Below are positions 50,901 to 60,820 of a stretch of 64,000 nucleotides of DNA, in pieces. Numbering within the stretch: position 1 is the first letter of the stretch; each line of letters opens with the position of its first letter. The stretch is taken from assembly GCF_003672135.1 (NCBI RefSeq), contig NC_039516.1, forward strand, positions 10,895,838 to 10,959,837. Direction: 5' to 3'. A model generated the notes under the pieces. That model was not told the DNA's origin. It saw nothing but the letters and a program-made list of their open reading frames with translations, and searched no databases. The DNA is from Ooceraea biroi. Lineage: Eukaryota; Arthropoda; Insecta; Hymenoptera; Formicidae. Made by a program: the position numbers and the translations under genes.

Positions 50901-53900
50901 GGCCCCTATAAGGAATAAATAGGGATGTCCTACAAAGGGATGCCCTATCATTGCCACGTCGTGGCCCGATTAGATATTATATTTTTTATTATTTCCTTAT
51001 AAGGTCCCGAAAAAATATTTGTTACGTACCATTCTAGGGCCATATTAATATTGAGGAAAATTAATCGGGTCCTACTTAGGACCCTATACATTTTTTTACA
51101 CGGGCGACAGCACCCATCCGCTAATACTTTTCATACGGAAATTTTCCACGGGTGGTTTATCCGTCGGCGTTTACAGCAACTTACGAGTTGACTGATTATG
51201 TCTAACGTATTATTATATACACGTTTCTATGGGAAAGACCTCACAACGCTTAGCTCGGGCAAGATCGTTTGACCACCGCTGCTACGGGACGTAATAAGAT
51301 GTACTGTAAGATCGCGGTGTCGCCGAAAGAACGAGGATCGCCGTGATACGAGCAGGAATCGCGAGGAACGTGAGCGCGGATTTATGCGCTCGGATTTCTC
51401 ATACTTAACGCGGCGCGTGCACCGCGTGCGCGCGATCAAGAGAAATTTGCGTGCGCACTATCACGCTCGTCGATGTGTCGACTGATAAATGGCGTAAATC
51501 GTTTGCACGTTTTTCGACGCGCTATCCACGGAATTACGTAATGAAAGCCCGAAACAGCGGTTGAATTATGGCCTGCGATTTGGACTGTGCAATTGTTTGT
51601 GGAACGCGATTATTCTCTTATAAATCTGAAGAATTGTTCAATTATATTTGATGATCTTTTTTTACATGCAATGCGTTGGGCTGTTACAGTTTTAATAACG
51701 AATATATGTTACAACCCAGTATTTAAAGAATATGATATTTGTTGTTGCAGAGAGAGGATGATTTGCATAAAGCGGTAAAGCTGACGACAAGAGAGAGGAG
51801 ATTCATAAAGTTCGCGTCGGCGACATTCGACGGTCAGCTGTACATGACACCGCAGGATTTTCTTGACAGCGTCATTGAGCCCGAGCCTCGTCGTAAGTAA
51901 CATTCATTACAAGTGACATATTTTAGTTTCTGCGATAAAAATTCTTTATACAATTGATTAGATTAATAAAGTAGAATCGAGTAACTTTTCATTCCAATTT
52001 ATCTTCATCACCAGCAAAATAATTTCTTTTCTCAAATTTCTTATTCTTTTATTGCTTTTATTTAAGATTCTTGGCATCATTGCCGGTTTAGTTTGCTTTG
52101 CTCGAGGCGCAAAGCAAAGGTTCAATTACGTGTCATCAGATACGTTTCTATCACTTCTACGATACACACTTTTCGGACAAACTCATGTTGAAGACACGTT
52201 GCAATCATTACATTTCAATAAATTACGCTCAGACATCGCGTAAACCTGGCCAACAATGTTTTCAGCGAGACTAAAGAGGCGCGTGCTGACTGATCAGGAG
52301 TTGGATGTTATGAGAAACTCAACTTCCTCGTTGCGCCACGGCAGCACGCACATGTTCCGAAATTTACGAGACAAAGGTAAGTAGATGACACTAAAATACC
52401 TCTGCGCCTACTGAATGTGTATCGAAATGTATTACAAAATATACAGGGTGAGGCACCTAAAGCAGGCCACCTGAATATCTCGGCTGTTATTGGTGATAGA
52501 AAAAAACGTGTCAGACCAAACTTGCATGGTTTCGAGGGATACATAATTTGTTCTAAATAGTTTTTGTATTAGGTGGACGCGTAGAGGTCATATGAAGGTC
52601 AACTTCGTTTTTTTAAATGGTATAATATGTTTTTTTCTTCTCAGAGAAGTTCTGAGTTGATGATATCATTAATTTTTATATTGCCTAGAGTTCTCTGCTA
52701 TTGAAAATACCGTAAACTCAGAAATGAAAAAGTTCTAGCACTTAGAAATTTTAGCCTTCGGTGACCTTGAATGATTTTGACCCGTAGATCAATGTGCGCA
52801 TCTTCAAACGCGCTACTAGATGGTACGTAAAAAAACATATCATATCATTTTAAAAAACGAAGTTGACCTTCATATGACCTCTACGCGTCCACCTAATAAA
52901 AAACTATTTAGAACAAATTATGTGTCCCTCGAAACCATGCAAGTTTGGTCTGACACATTTTTTTCTATCACCAATAACAGCCGAGATATTCAGGTGGCCT
53001 GTTTTAGGTGCCTCACCCTGTATTACCAAAATGCTGAGTTCATAGAAAGGAATGATCCACGATACCTCATTTTTATACTCAAACTTGATGCTTAAACCTA
53101 CATGATAAAGTTACTCGATATGATAATAAAATAGTAGTTCAATTACAGGGAGGATCTACGATAAGTACGAGGAATGCATGAGCTTTCCGTCATTCACAGC
53201 TGAGAGTTTTCTAGTCAGACACGCCATTCGACGCGAAAAATAGCTGGGGGCGCGCGATAAGTACGGCTATCGATCGCGATCGCAACCGGCACTTACGATG
53301 ACGACCGGGATACTTATTCGACGTTTCGATTTCTCGCCACCCACGCGCGAACACTCGCCAACAACAGGGCACGCGGCAATATCATTAGTTTAATGACTGC
53401 GGGCGCAACTTGGACGGCCGCGCAACTTCCCCCGGCTTTTTACGTGTGCACCGCACGTTTGTCGCGCTAATGGAAATGCAAATAATCAAGCGGATGTGGC
53501 GAGGGGGAGAGATCGATGAGAGGGAGGGCCGGCCAGTTTCACACCTCCCTTTAATAATAACAAGTTTCCCGTCCCGGTAACGGCGGCCACCGGCTTTCTC
53601 CTCTTCGTTTTTCTCCCTCGGTTTCGCGTGCGAGCGAGGCGGAATTCCTTCGGCGCGGATAAACGAGTCCGGCCACCGCTTTTAAGGATACCCGATGTGT
53701 GCACTCGCAGGGCCGTTAACAATTAAGGACGACTCGGGAAGATTGCGGGCTATCGGTAGAGAACTGCCGTGACGGCGTTGAGAACGACCTCATGTTAGCG
53801 ATGTATCGGGAACAGCCGTTACATTATGGTGATCGCAGGAACGTTTAGTCCCGGCATTTCCTTATCGCGAACAACGCGAACAACGTGCGCTAGTTTCCGC

Positions 53901-56900
53901 GACGTTACGATAGCGGTTTCCCCGATAACTTTAAGAAATGTCGTGGAGGTATCGTGTTTCGTTTCCTGAACATTGTTTAATATCGCCGTTTAATGTTGAA
54001 ACATACGTTCAAGAGAAATGTAACAAAGGAGAATGCATATGGAATATTTCAGGAGCCAATGTAATACATTTCGATGTTCCTTTTTTATACATGCTATCAA
54101 TGGGAATATTAAAAATAATTAATAGACTAAAATTAATATAGGTTTTATACGTAAATTTCAAATTATTGGATTTGGAAATTTTGAAAACTATAAAATTTAT
54201 ATGCTTAGAGCATTATCGATATACTGGACTGATCTTATCGAATCGACTGTTTTTTTAAATTTTCTTTGACCACTAACTAACTTCGCCTTCGGAGACGAGA
54301 TTTTATGGAGTGGCTACGATCTGTAAAATAGCCCTTTTGTTACGTTACGTACGAGCTGAAACCGCGCCGCAAAGGAGAGTACGTTTAAGATCAGAATTTA
54401 GGTGTGTCTGCGGGTCTCGGTTTTGCTATTAAATTCTAAGTTATTGACCCTTCCCGAAGGCGTCTCTTTCTTTTTGAAAAATACCTGGAGCCTCATGAAG
54501 CATGTCTAATGTCCGACACTATTTCCAGATATCGTAAATGCTTTTAGTACTACAGGTCCGAATAAGTCGCCGAATATATTTAAACGCGGATTAGCGGGGA
54601 AATTAAGAAAGAATTCGGTGAAATCACGAGAAATTTACGTGACGCAGCGACAGAATTGTGTGACATACGAAAGAGATCGTCGAAATATTTATAACATCTT
54701 AATGTATTATTATGGAAAGAATATTTAGTTGCTTAATCGCAAAATTAACTTGAATCTACCTCATTTTTATACTTGGGCTTTCGATGAGTAAAATATTTAA
54801 GTAAAATGACTCGATGTGATAAAATGTTGATACAATTTTTTGAAAGTTCGTCAAACGTCACCTAATATCGCGATTTTAAATTACTAACGTTTTTGCTTTC
54901 AGGAATTATTTCTTACACAGAGTACCTGTTTCTTCTGTCCATCCTGACGAGTAAGTTCCTCACCGGTGGCTGTGAACATATTTACGTGGCAAATTGCAAC
55001 TTAAATGCACAAAACGCTCAAATCAAGCACAATAAATGATCGCGCTGTTCGGTACACAAACTACACGTTACGAGAGAAAAATCGAGTAATAAGACGTCGC
55101 GTTAGTCTTGTTGTGAAAGCAACGGCCGTTATCCGCTTACTCGAGCAAGCTGCAATAATCCGTGTGGATCCGTTCAATTCATTGATGTGCCCGGTACAAG
55201 TTATTACGTGACAATTTCAATGGTGCGCGGAACGTACGCTTTAAATATGACGCATTCTTACGCGACCACGTGCAGCATCATTCAGAACTCGTGCAGAACA
55301 TACAGTGTTTTTTAGATTTCTTACATTTTCTTTCGAATTTTCTCGTTAATTTGGTATTGATTTGCTTTTGGCAAAAGTTTAATTAGACATTTATATAATT
55401 ACATTACGTAATTATCATATTTGTTAAATTCAGCTTTATATAACTATGTTTAGATTCAAAATTTTTCGTCGAAATGGATTTCATTTGGAATTGAATCAAA
55501 AACATCGTATTATTATGTGCAACACGAAAACATCGTTGCTTAATTAACAAAAATACTTCATTATTTCCAGATTTTTGTATAATTATAGTAATTATAAAAG
55601 CTGTTTGTGCTTCAAGATTTTTCATAGTTTTGTTAAGAAAAGATCTATTTTGATTTATTCCGAGATTGTAATGCAAGTAATCCGGAACACTCTGTATACG
55701 GATATATACGCTCGCGCTTTGTGCACGAAGAAAAATTTAAAGTTTGATTAAATGCATAGATCACTCGATACAGAAATGCGTTCGTTAATATCATGTGTCT
55801 TAGTATAATGCTGTACATTTACGATAATTGATCTTGTTGCAGAGCCGAAAACTGGTTTCCAAATTGCCTTCAATATGTTCGACACCGACGGAAACGAGAG
55901 AGTCGACAAAACTGAGTTTCTTGTGGTAAGATTATTGCATGCGCGCAATATTTTTCATGATTGCAGATATATATAGAAATATCATTAGAACTATTATCAA
56001 GAATGGTTTATCGCTTTGCTTCTATATTACCTCACGAAATAAAGCTTACGAAATTGCTACGTTCTGTGCGAAATTGATCATAGAATGAAAGAAAAATATT
56101 TTCTTCGAAAATTATTACTACTGTAAGGCTTATTCTTGATGAGTGAAAATAGGATGAAATTAATTAGACAATGCACTTTGCGCATGCTGATTCGAACGAA
56201 TGCTTTCTATAACGAGTATTATTTATCTATCATTATGTTTGTGACTTGCTTACTTTATTAAAGTTTGAAGTTTTATTTGATAATATAAATTTTAAGATAT
56301 CTAGGAATGTTAAATACGATATAAATACGATTGACGCACAGAAATCAAAGTTGCAACTACGAGAGAAAGAGAGATTCCTGTATCTACGTAATTTCTAATG
56401 TTCGGAAATATTTTTGCAAAAATACGAGTGCAAGATCACCTGGGAAGAACTACCTGAGACAGGCACGGACTTGCTAACAAGGAAGATTTATGACTACTAA
56501 ATATCTTTGTACTAATTATCGATTAGCATGAACAGTTTTTGTCATTCTCATAGATTCGTCGTTTAATGGGCGGCAGTCTGAAGCGACGGGATCTTGACGA
56601 GCCGACGAAACGTGCAGTGAGTCTCAGAAAAATTTTTTCGTCAATCAGGATGGCATCAGAGATTAATTAACTGACCAGTATTTAAAAAATCGATGTACAG
56701 AGTAGTTATATCTCTTTCGGTTGTTGAAAATGATTATATTCTAAGCGTATATTATTTGCTGCTAGTATCATTTATTATTTGTTAATCATTTGCACTTTAT
56801 TAGTTCTAATTATAATGTTCTGCTATAATTTTGATTAACTTTTTTATTTAGTTAATTTTATAATACAGAAACATTATCCGTCCGAAGCTAACTTCTTATT

Positions 56901-59135
56901 TATTTCGAAAAATTAGTTACGTGCCATAATTACTCCAGGCGAAGAGATTCTAGGCAAGGCAAAGCTTCGCGAAGTTCGTCCGGTTAAATCAAACGAAATC
57001 GTCTCAAATTCTTACGTAAGTTCGCAAATATATAAACTGCTGCATTAATATTTGTTTTATTTAATATCTATTTTATTCTAACAATCTTTTTTATTTTCTG
57101 TATTTTATCTTTTCTATTTCTGTATTTTTTTGTATATCTTCCATATTATTCTATGTTTTATTTGTTGCAATACGGAGGGTTGTATAATACTCGCAAAAAT
57201 AGGATTGCAATAGAATAGATAATAACATGTTTTACAATCAACTAACACTATCGTACGAATTTTGCAGTGCTGTAATTGTCTGCTAATTTGTTTAATAACC
57301 AATCACAAGTTGTTGTAATCTACGCTATATTACGCAATGTTGTAGCCATTTAGAATATAATTCTAATATATTTAATATTTCTAATAATATTTAAAACTCA
57401 TAATCCTCTCTTTGAGTGTGCACATGGATTCAATACGACTGAATATCTATGTAATCACCGCTATTGAGTACTATATCTGTTTCAAACTTTGTCAGCATCG
57501 ATGTTAGCACCCGATGCGTTAATATGCAGCTTAGCAGCTCCATCGAAAGCTCTTACGTGTTGTTAATCATTGCTCTAACACTGTCTGCCACTTATTTCAG
57601 ATGCACTAACGCTGGATGCTGAATCATAGCCGTCATTTTGTCTTTATATCGTGTAACTTCGGCACATGTATCCGTTAGTAAAAAGTATATTTAAGCAAAA
57701 TCATCAATTTGTCACGACAACGACCTCACTTTCTCACGTTTTCATCTCTGATGCAGATGGAGAAGATATTCAGTCACGCGTGGAGGGGTCGCCATGGATG
57801 CGAGACTAAGGAGGAATTGGAGCAATTACAGGAGCGCCAGACGACACCGGAAGACATTCAGGGGCAATTTATCGACGATGATCAGGTACCGTCATTGTTG
57901 AATATTTCAAGTACATGATACAATTCATGTACGAAGAAGATAATCACAGAACAGATGGAAACGTATAAAAAACTTTATTGATAGGAATCAATCAAAGATC
58001 AGTGTTAAATAGCGTGATTTTCTAATAACTTTCTAACAAGTAATTTCTACATTTTTATAAGAGCATCGCTTGGATATATACTTGGATCGAAATAATGGTT
58101 TTGGTATACGAGATGTGTCGTTACAGGGTTTGCAACGACGTCACGCAGTGGACACCACGCTGATGATACACTTCTTTGGCAAAGACGGTACTAATGAATT
58201 ACGATACGAAGATTTCAAACAGTTCATGGAGAACTTGCAGCACGAGGTATTGGAGTTGGAATTCCATGAGTTTAGCAAGGGGCACAACACAATCAACGAA
58301 CTGGATTTCGCGAAAATTTTGCTGCGGTACACGTACCTCGAGCCTGACGAGTAAGTTGAATAATTGCAACAGTTGTTCTCAAAAATTAATATTGTAATAA
58401 TTAAGGCACGATTACGTGATAGATAAGATTGTTATATTTAAAAATGTAAAGTAGAATATTTTAATAATGCTCCGATAGAATCGAAATATTTTATAAATTA
58501 AACAATTAAATGCACAGGTATGATAAATACTTGGACAGGATGTTGGACCGAGCGGACTTACATATTGGTATCACGTTTGAAGAATTTCGTCGCTTTTACC
58601 AATTTTTGAACACTTTGGATGATTTTTCGATAGCGATGCGAATGTACACATTAGCTGATCATCCTATATCCAAAGGTAAAACAATCAATCAACTCTATAA
58701 TCGAAATCGATAAGCTTGTAGTAATTAGTTTGATATTTTCGCTTAGATATGACTTGTTTGAAGCTTTAACTCGTTTTTAATTGAAAACTTTTCTAATAGT
58801 TTTAATAATATGGTTTTAGGTGAGTTTCAACGTGCTGTAAAAATATGTACGGGAACAATGCTTTCGAATCACATAATTGACACGGTTTTCGCACTATTCG
58901 ATGTGGACGGGGATGGCCAACTGTCCTACAAGGAGTTTATAGCCATTATGAAGGACCGATTGCACAGAGGCTTTAAGGTATGATAGTATAGATTTGCATG
59001 AAATTTACATTAAATTTACATGAATGTTATAATTATTACTGTCTAACATAATTTGATCTTTTGCAGTCTCAACAACGCAACGAGGGATGGGAGGCATTTA
59101 AATTCTGCGTAAAGCAAGAGATGAAAGCGCCCTAA
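32710..59135 (+). CDS. MICU3: Mitochondrial calcium uptake protein, MICU3-like (whole gene, 12-exon model)
   Basis: MICU proteins are EF-hand regulators of the mitochondrial calcium uniporter MCU, acting in the intermembrane space as dimers. The model joins 32710-32943, 51751-51892, 52266-52376, 54903-54950, 55843-55925, 56554-56616, 56947-57015, 57757-57885, 58127-58350, 58518-58675, 58820-58977 and 59067-59135, with all phases compatible: 495 residues plus TAA. Features: basic N-terminus with a hydrophobic stretch (residues 49-63), RERRFIKFAS and MTPQDFL (MICU signature), GIISYTEYLFLL, EF-hand loops DTDGNERVDKTE (about 192-203) and DVDGDGQLSYKE (about 447-458), then IMKDRLHRGF, which points to MICU3 rather than MICU1 or MICU2. 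Length is close to vertebrate MICU3. Exons 1 and 7 are less certain. Intron 1 is unusually large. Confidence 0.88.
32944..34134 (+). other. Intron 1, first part
   Basis: Non-coding intronic DNA between exon 1 and the mariner insertion. A GC-richer patch lies at 33460-33860. No exon-like segment found. Confidence 0.5.
34137..35432 (-). mobile_element. mariner-type transposon, copy 2, inside MICU3-like intron 1
   Basis: Same family as 121-1419: identical ends TTGGGTTGGCC and GGCCAACCCAA, flanked by TA (34135-34136, 35433-35434). The outside flanks are unrelated to those of copy 1, so this is a separate insertion and not part of a larger duplication. The length is 1296 bp. Confidence 0.95.
34213..35249 (-). 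pseudogene. mariner transposase pseudogene, copy 2
   Basis: Starts at 35249. It is open for 178 codons, past the TGDEKS motif to EPAEST, where the TGA at 34713-34715 stops it. It resumes at MLSVWWDFKG, with HHDNARPR, then suffers the same 11-bp insertion between WDVLP and HPPYSP (about 34443-34461) as copy 1. It lacks copy 1's private stop but has a private one-base loss near 34235 that pushes the C-terminus out of frame into the terminal repeat. Confidence 0.92.
35435..43338 (+). other. Intron 1, middle part
   Basis: About 7.9 kb without recognised exons or repeats. The largest frame (266 codons, minus strand, 40267-41067) has Arg-rich, motif-free composition and lies in a GC-richer patch; I treat it as chance. 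A short phrase, GACGATATCCACAGGG / GACGATGTCCACAGGA, occurs twice near 37490-37560. Confidence 0.45.
43339..43411 (-). tRNA. tRNA-Arg (anticodon CCU)
   Basis: The minus strand folds as a full 73-nt tRNA. Acceptor GCCCCTG pairs with CAGGGGT (first pair G-U), followed by discriminator A. The D-arm is GCCT/AGGC with loop AATGGATA. The anticodon stem is TCGGT/ACCGG with loop CTCCTAA (anticodon CCT, codon AGG). The variable loop is GGATT, and the T-arm is GTGGG-TTCGAGT-CCCAC. A T5 run just downstream (43325-43329 on the minus strand) suits RNA polymerase III termination. No CCA is encoded, as expected in eukaryotes. It lies antisense within MICU3-like intron 1. Confidence 0.97.
43412..48453 (+). 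other. Intron 1, third part
   Basis: About 5 kb of non-coding DNA. A small symmetrical cluster at 44406-44466 has the direct repeat TTTAAGATAATATA between GTTTCAT and ATGAAAC. A GC-rich, CG-rich patch at 46130-46420 includes CATCATCATCGTCGTCGTCATC. No exon or RNA gene seen. Confidence 0.45.
48462..49517. mobile_element. Composite foldback element B with telomeric repeats and 8-bp target duplication
   Basis: Outer arms (about 48462-48600 and 49380-49517) begin GGTAATTATGTACTTTAACG and pair closely. Perfect 8-bp direct repeats CAAGATTT flank the element (48454-48461 and 49518-49525). Inner arms (48817-48967 and 48992-49142) form a near-perfect palindrome with a spacer of about 24 bp and GC-rich stem-loops. 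A TTAGG palindrome sits at 48801-48825. The right arm carries a diverged internal copy of its end (about 49230-49335). Same family as 28820-29707, with a longer centre. An 8-bp duplication fits hAT, P or Merlin-like transposition; which one is not known. Confidence 0.9.
48801..48825. repeat. Head-to-head telomeric pentamers in foldback element B
   Basis: Three AACCT pentamers abut two GGTTA pentamers at the same place in the element as the longer 40-bp tract of element A. The pentamer number differs between copies. Confidence 0.88.
49526..50851 (+). other. Intron 1, fourth part
   Basis: Non-coding. A GC-rich patch lies at 49720-50110. The only structured item is the tRNA-like segment near 50731-50803. 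Confidence 0.45.
50731..50803 (-). other. tRNA-like relic with A-box and B-box similarity
   Basis: On the minus strand TAGCTCAATGGCGAGC (from 50803) fits the tRNA A-box and forms a D-arm (GCTC/GAGC). AGTTCGAATGC (50750-50740) fits the B-box. The acceptor and T stems do not pair, so it is not a functional tRNA. It might be a tRNA pseudogene or the head of a tRNA-derived SINE. Confidence 0.35.
50861..51105. repeat. Small TIR element (MITE) with 9-bp flanking repeats
   Basis: Ends GCCCGTGCAGAAAATTGTTA and, inverted, GCCCGTGTAAAAAAATGTAT. The inverted similarity continues through AGGGCCTAA / AGGGTCCTAA. It is flanked by GATAGCACC (50852-50860) and GACAGCACC (51106-51114), a 9-bp repeat with one mismatch. 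The length is 245 bp with no coding capacity. An 8-9 bp duplication suggests a hAT- or Mutator-like source. Confidence 0.68.
51115..51750 (+). other. Intron 1, last part
   Basis: Non-coding up to the acceptor TTTGTTGTTGCAG that ends at 51750. A minus-strand frame at 51227-51439 is Arg/Ser-rich and motif-free. Confidence 0.5.
51751..51892 (+). CDS. MICU3: MICU3-like exon 2
   Basis: Acceptor TTGTTGTTGCAG, donor CGTC|GTAAGT, 142 nt, ends in phase 1. It encodes RERRFIKFASATFDGQLYMT then PQDFLDSVIEPEPR. The RRF..FAS....G..YMTP.DFL pattern is the hallmark region before the first EF-hand in MICU proteins. Confidence 0.93.
52266..52376 (+). CDS. MICU3: MICU3-like exon 3
   Basis: Acceptor CAACAATGTTTTCAG, donor AAAG|GTAAGT, 111 nt, phase 1 to phase 1. 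It encodes RLKRRVLTDQELDVM and THMFRNLRDK, matching the MICU linker (L(T/S)..EL......LFR.L.DKG). Confidence 0.93.
52444..53020. mobile_element. Foldback element with CAGGGTG termini, in MICU3-like intron 3
   Basis: Arms of about 200 bp start CAGGGTGAGGCACCTAAA (slightly diverged at the right) and are flanked by TA (52442-52443, 53021-53022). The arms pair closely, including CTACGCGTCCACCTAAT. The centre, about 52640-52820, is unpaired and non-coding. The element begins 67 bp after the exon 3 donor without disturbing it. Confidence 0.87.
54903..54950 (+). CDS. MICU3: MICU3-like exon 4
   Basis: Acceptor TTTTTGCTTTCAG, donor ACGA|GTAAGT, 48 nt. It encodes GIISYTEYLFLLSILT with the flanking split codons, which is strongly conserved across MICU proteins. 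Confidence 0.94.
55843..55925 (+). CDS. MICU3: MICU3-like exon 5: first EF-hand
   Basis: Acceptor ATCTTGTTGCAG, donor CTTGTG|GTAAGA, 83 nt. It encodes KPKTGFQIAFNMFDTDGNER and on to EFLV. The loop DTDGNERVDKTE has Asp at 1, 3 and 9, Asn at 5 and Glu at 12, all suited to calcium binding. Confidence 0.95.
56554..56616 (+). CDS. MICU3: MICU3-like exon 6
   Basis: Acceptor GTCATTCTCATAG, donor GCA|GTGAGT, 63 nt, phase 0 on both sides. It encodes IRRLMGGSLKRRDLDEPTKR and Ala. It corresponds to the variable basic linker after EF-hand 1. A weaker donor (AAAC|GTGCAG) lies 6 nt upstream and would give phase 1. Confidence 0.8.
56947..57015 (+). CDS. MICU3: MICU3-like exon 7 (tentative, acceptor ambiguous)
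   Basis: A frame reading ILGKAKLREVRPVKSNEIVS and NSY ends at a good donor (TCTTAC|GTAAGT) in phase 0 with exon 8. The start is unclear. AG dinucleotides end at 56938, 56944 and 56946; only the last keeps phase 0 with exon 6's GTGAGT donor. The first would need exon 6 to end 6 nt earlier, at a GTGCAG donor. Skipping the exon also keeps frame. SNEIVSNSY resembles the linker of vertebrate MICU3 in the same place. Confidence 0.55.
57757..57885 (+). CDS. MICU3: MICU3-like exon 8
   Basis: Acceptor TCATCTCTGATGCAG, donor ATCAG|GTACCG, 129 nt, phase 0. It encodes MEKIFSHAWRGRHGCETKEE and on to GQFIDDDQ, an acidic and Gln-rich linker poorly conserved in the family. In-frame splicing on both sides supports it. 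Confidence 0.82.
58127..58350 (+). CDS. MICU3: MICU3-like exon 9
   Basis: Acceptor GTCGTTACAG, donor GACGA|GTAAGT, 224 nt. It encodes VDTTLMIHFFGKDGTNELRY, EDFKQFMENLQHEVLELEF and LDFAKILLRYTYLEPDE. This is the central MICU region containing the degenerate EF-hand-like repeats; HFFG and LQ.EVLE.EF are family motifs. Confidence 0.95.
58518..58675 (+). CDS. MICU3: MICU3-like exon 10
   Basis: Acceptor AATTAAATGCACAG, donor CCAAAG|GTAAAA (weak at +5), 158 nt. It encodes YDKYLDRMLDRADLHIGITF, EEFRRFYQFLNTLDDFSIAM and LADHPISK. GITF.EF..F.QFLN.L.DF matches the MICU3 family. Confidence 0.94.
58820..58977 (+). CDS. MICU3: MICU3-like exon 11: second EF-hand
   Basis: Acceptor ATATGGTTTTAG, donor TTTAAG|GTATGA, 158 nt. 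It encodes GEFQRAVKICTGTMLSNHII then DTVFALFDVDGDGQLSYKEF and IAIMKDRLHRGFK. The loop DVDGDGQLSYKE is canonical. SYKEFI.IMKDRLHRGF is closer to MICU3 than to MICU1 or MICU2. Confidence 0.96.
59067..59135 (+). CDS. MICU3: MICU3-like exon 12: C-terminus and stop
   Basis: Acceptor TTGATCTTTTGCAG, 22 codons (SQQRNEGWEAFKFCVKQEMK then AP) and TAA at 59133-59135. The ending F..C(L/V)K.E resembles the C-terminal helix of MICU2 and MICU3. Confidence 0.92.
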   Translation, partial: SQQRNEGWEAFKFCVKQEMKAP

Positions 59136-60820
59136 GGAAAGAATTTAAGCAAGATGCAATTCAACATCTGAAGAAACCAGAAGATATAAGAAGATATAAA
59201 ACGATATGAGAAACGATACCAACATTCGTTAAATGAATCCTACAAATGCCTCGCTAATAATAATATTACAATCGAATTATCGCATAAATAACTCTGCTCA
59301 CTAGCTCAATAGCAATATTTATTTTACATTGTTAAAACGTGTGACTGCTTTCTATACGACACATAATTCATTCTACAAAAAAATCGTGTTAATTAAAATC
59401 ATTTAAATAATCATAATATATGTAGAGAAATTGTCAGTAATAGAAACATGAAAGTATTTGCATTCTATAACATACACTAGAAAATATCGAAGAAGAAATT
59501 ATCTTATGACTTTTCAGTTATGCTTATAATTTATTCTTGTGATATCTTACTAGCTTGTATACATCTAAATAAGGTTTGTTAATAATATTATGTTTTATTA
59601 ATGTGTAAAAGTTCATGATTAAGCGTATTTTTCTACGAAACTATTTATCTCGTTTAACTAATCCTGGTTATCTACATGTGCATGTGCGACCTGATCCAAG
59701 GAATGAATTTCATATTAAATTCATATGTTTTAATCAAATGTTAGAAACTAAGTTAAACACTCGAATGTAATTACATCAAGATAAAATTTAGTCGATAATG
59801 CATCGTGCTCTTGTCTCCGAGTCACAAAATATATTTTCTCTCATACACTGCCGACATTACGCCGTAATTATGTGTTATCAGTCATCGCACCGGTATGCTT
59901 TCATAAATCGAGCCGACAAAAAAAGGCATGCCATCTCATAGCCCAATGTCAGAACTCTTTGTTACGCACGAGAATTCCGCACAAGTTACTCGCTAGTTAC
60001 AGAATGGCGAAATTGTGTAATTGCTGTCTAAGAATTCAGTTATCCAGCAGTCTCGAATTATTACAAGAAACTACAGTTCATTATCGCACGAATAAATCTT
60101 AATAATTCATAAAGATTAATGGATTTTAAGTACAAGTAATATTCGTTATTAAATGCAATAGTTTTGAATATAGTATTTTACGTGAAATTTTATAAAAAAT
60201 GAGAATGAGAATGTCGGAATATGTATATAATATCAACATCTGATTTATTCATTGCATAAATGTATATTTTACTTTTATTGTATATAAGATTTAATTGACG
60301 TTTTCAGATCTCGTAAATTTTAAGTTTATAAATATAACTCTACCATAAGTTTCACATTTGTCTGGTTATTAAATAATTAATTTATTAAAATTGATTGTGC
60401 TACTAAAACCATAAATATTTTACAACTTTAGATAACCAAATTTTTAAAGATTTAAGAGATGCCACCAATGTCTAGAAAATTTAAGTAACGAAATTTATTA
60501 CAAAAAGCAAACCAGCAGCAATATATAATTAATTTAATTTTTATGTTTATTAATTGCTACGTTCACTTTTCGCGGTGCAAGTCTCGACGTGCTGTTTCGA
60601 GTAAACATTAATATCATTGTGCAAATACATTTTTTCTGTTATCAGTCTCGGGACTTTCTAGGTATAGATAATCATAAATCAATTTTAATGCGACTCTGTA
60701 CAACCTTACAATTTAAATTAAATGTCGGTCTTCTTTTAGATATTTTCATTCGAAGTTTTCGAATAGATGCATCGTTAATTCAAATTTCCCTTTATTCCCG
60801 CGAGTCATAGCAGAATTAAC
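59136..60820 (+). other. 3' UTR and downstream flank of the MICU3-like gene
   Basis: AT-rich, no coding frame with motifs. Possible polyadenylation hexamers are ATTAAA near 59393 and AATAAA at 60091-60096. The cleavage site cannot be fixed from sequence. Confidence 0.45.

Noticed and set aside
55300..55697. CACTCTGTATA at about 55687 with the minus-strand frame 55404-55676 as a decayed transposon
   Set aside because: No convincing left terminus and no recognisable transposase motif.
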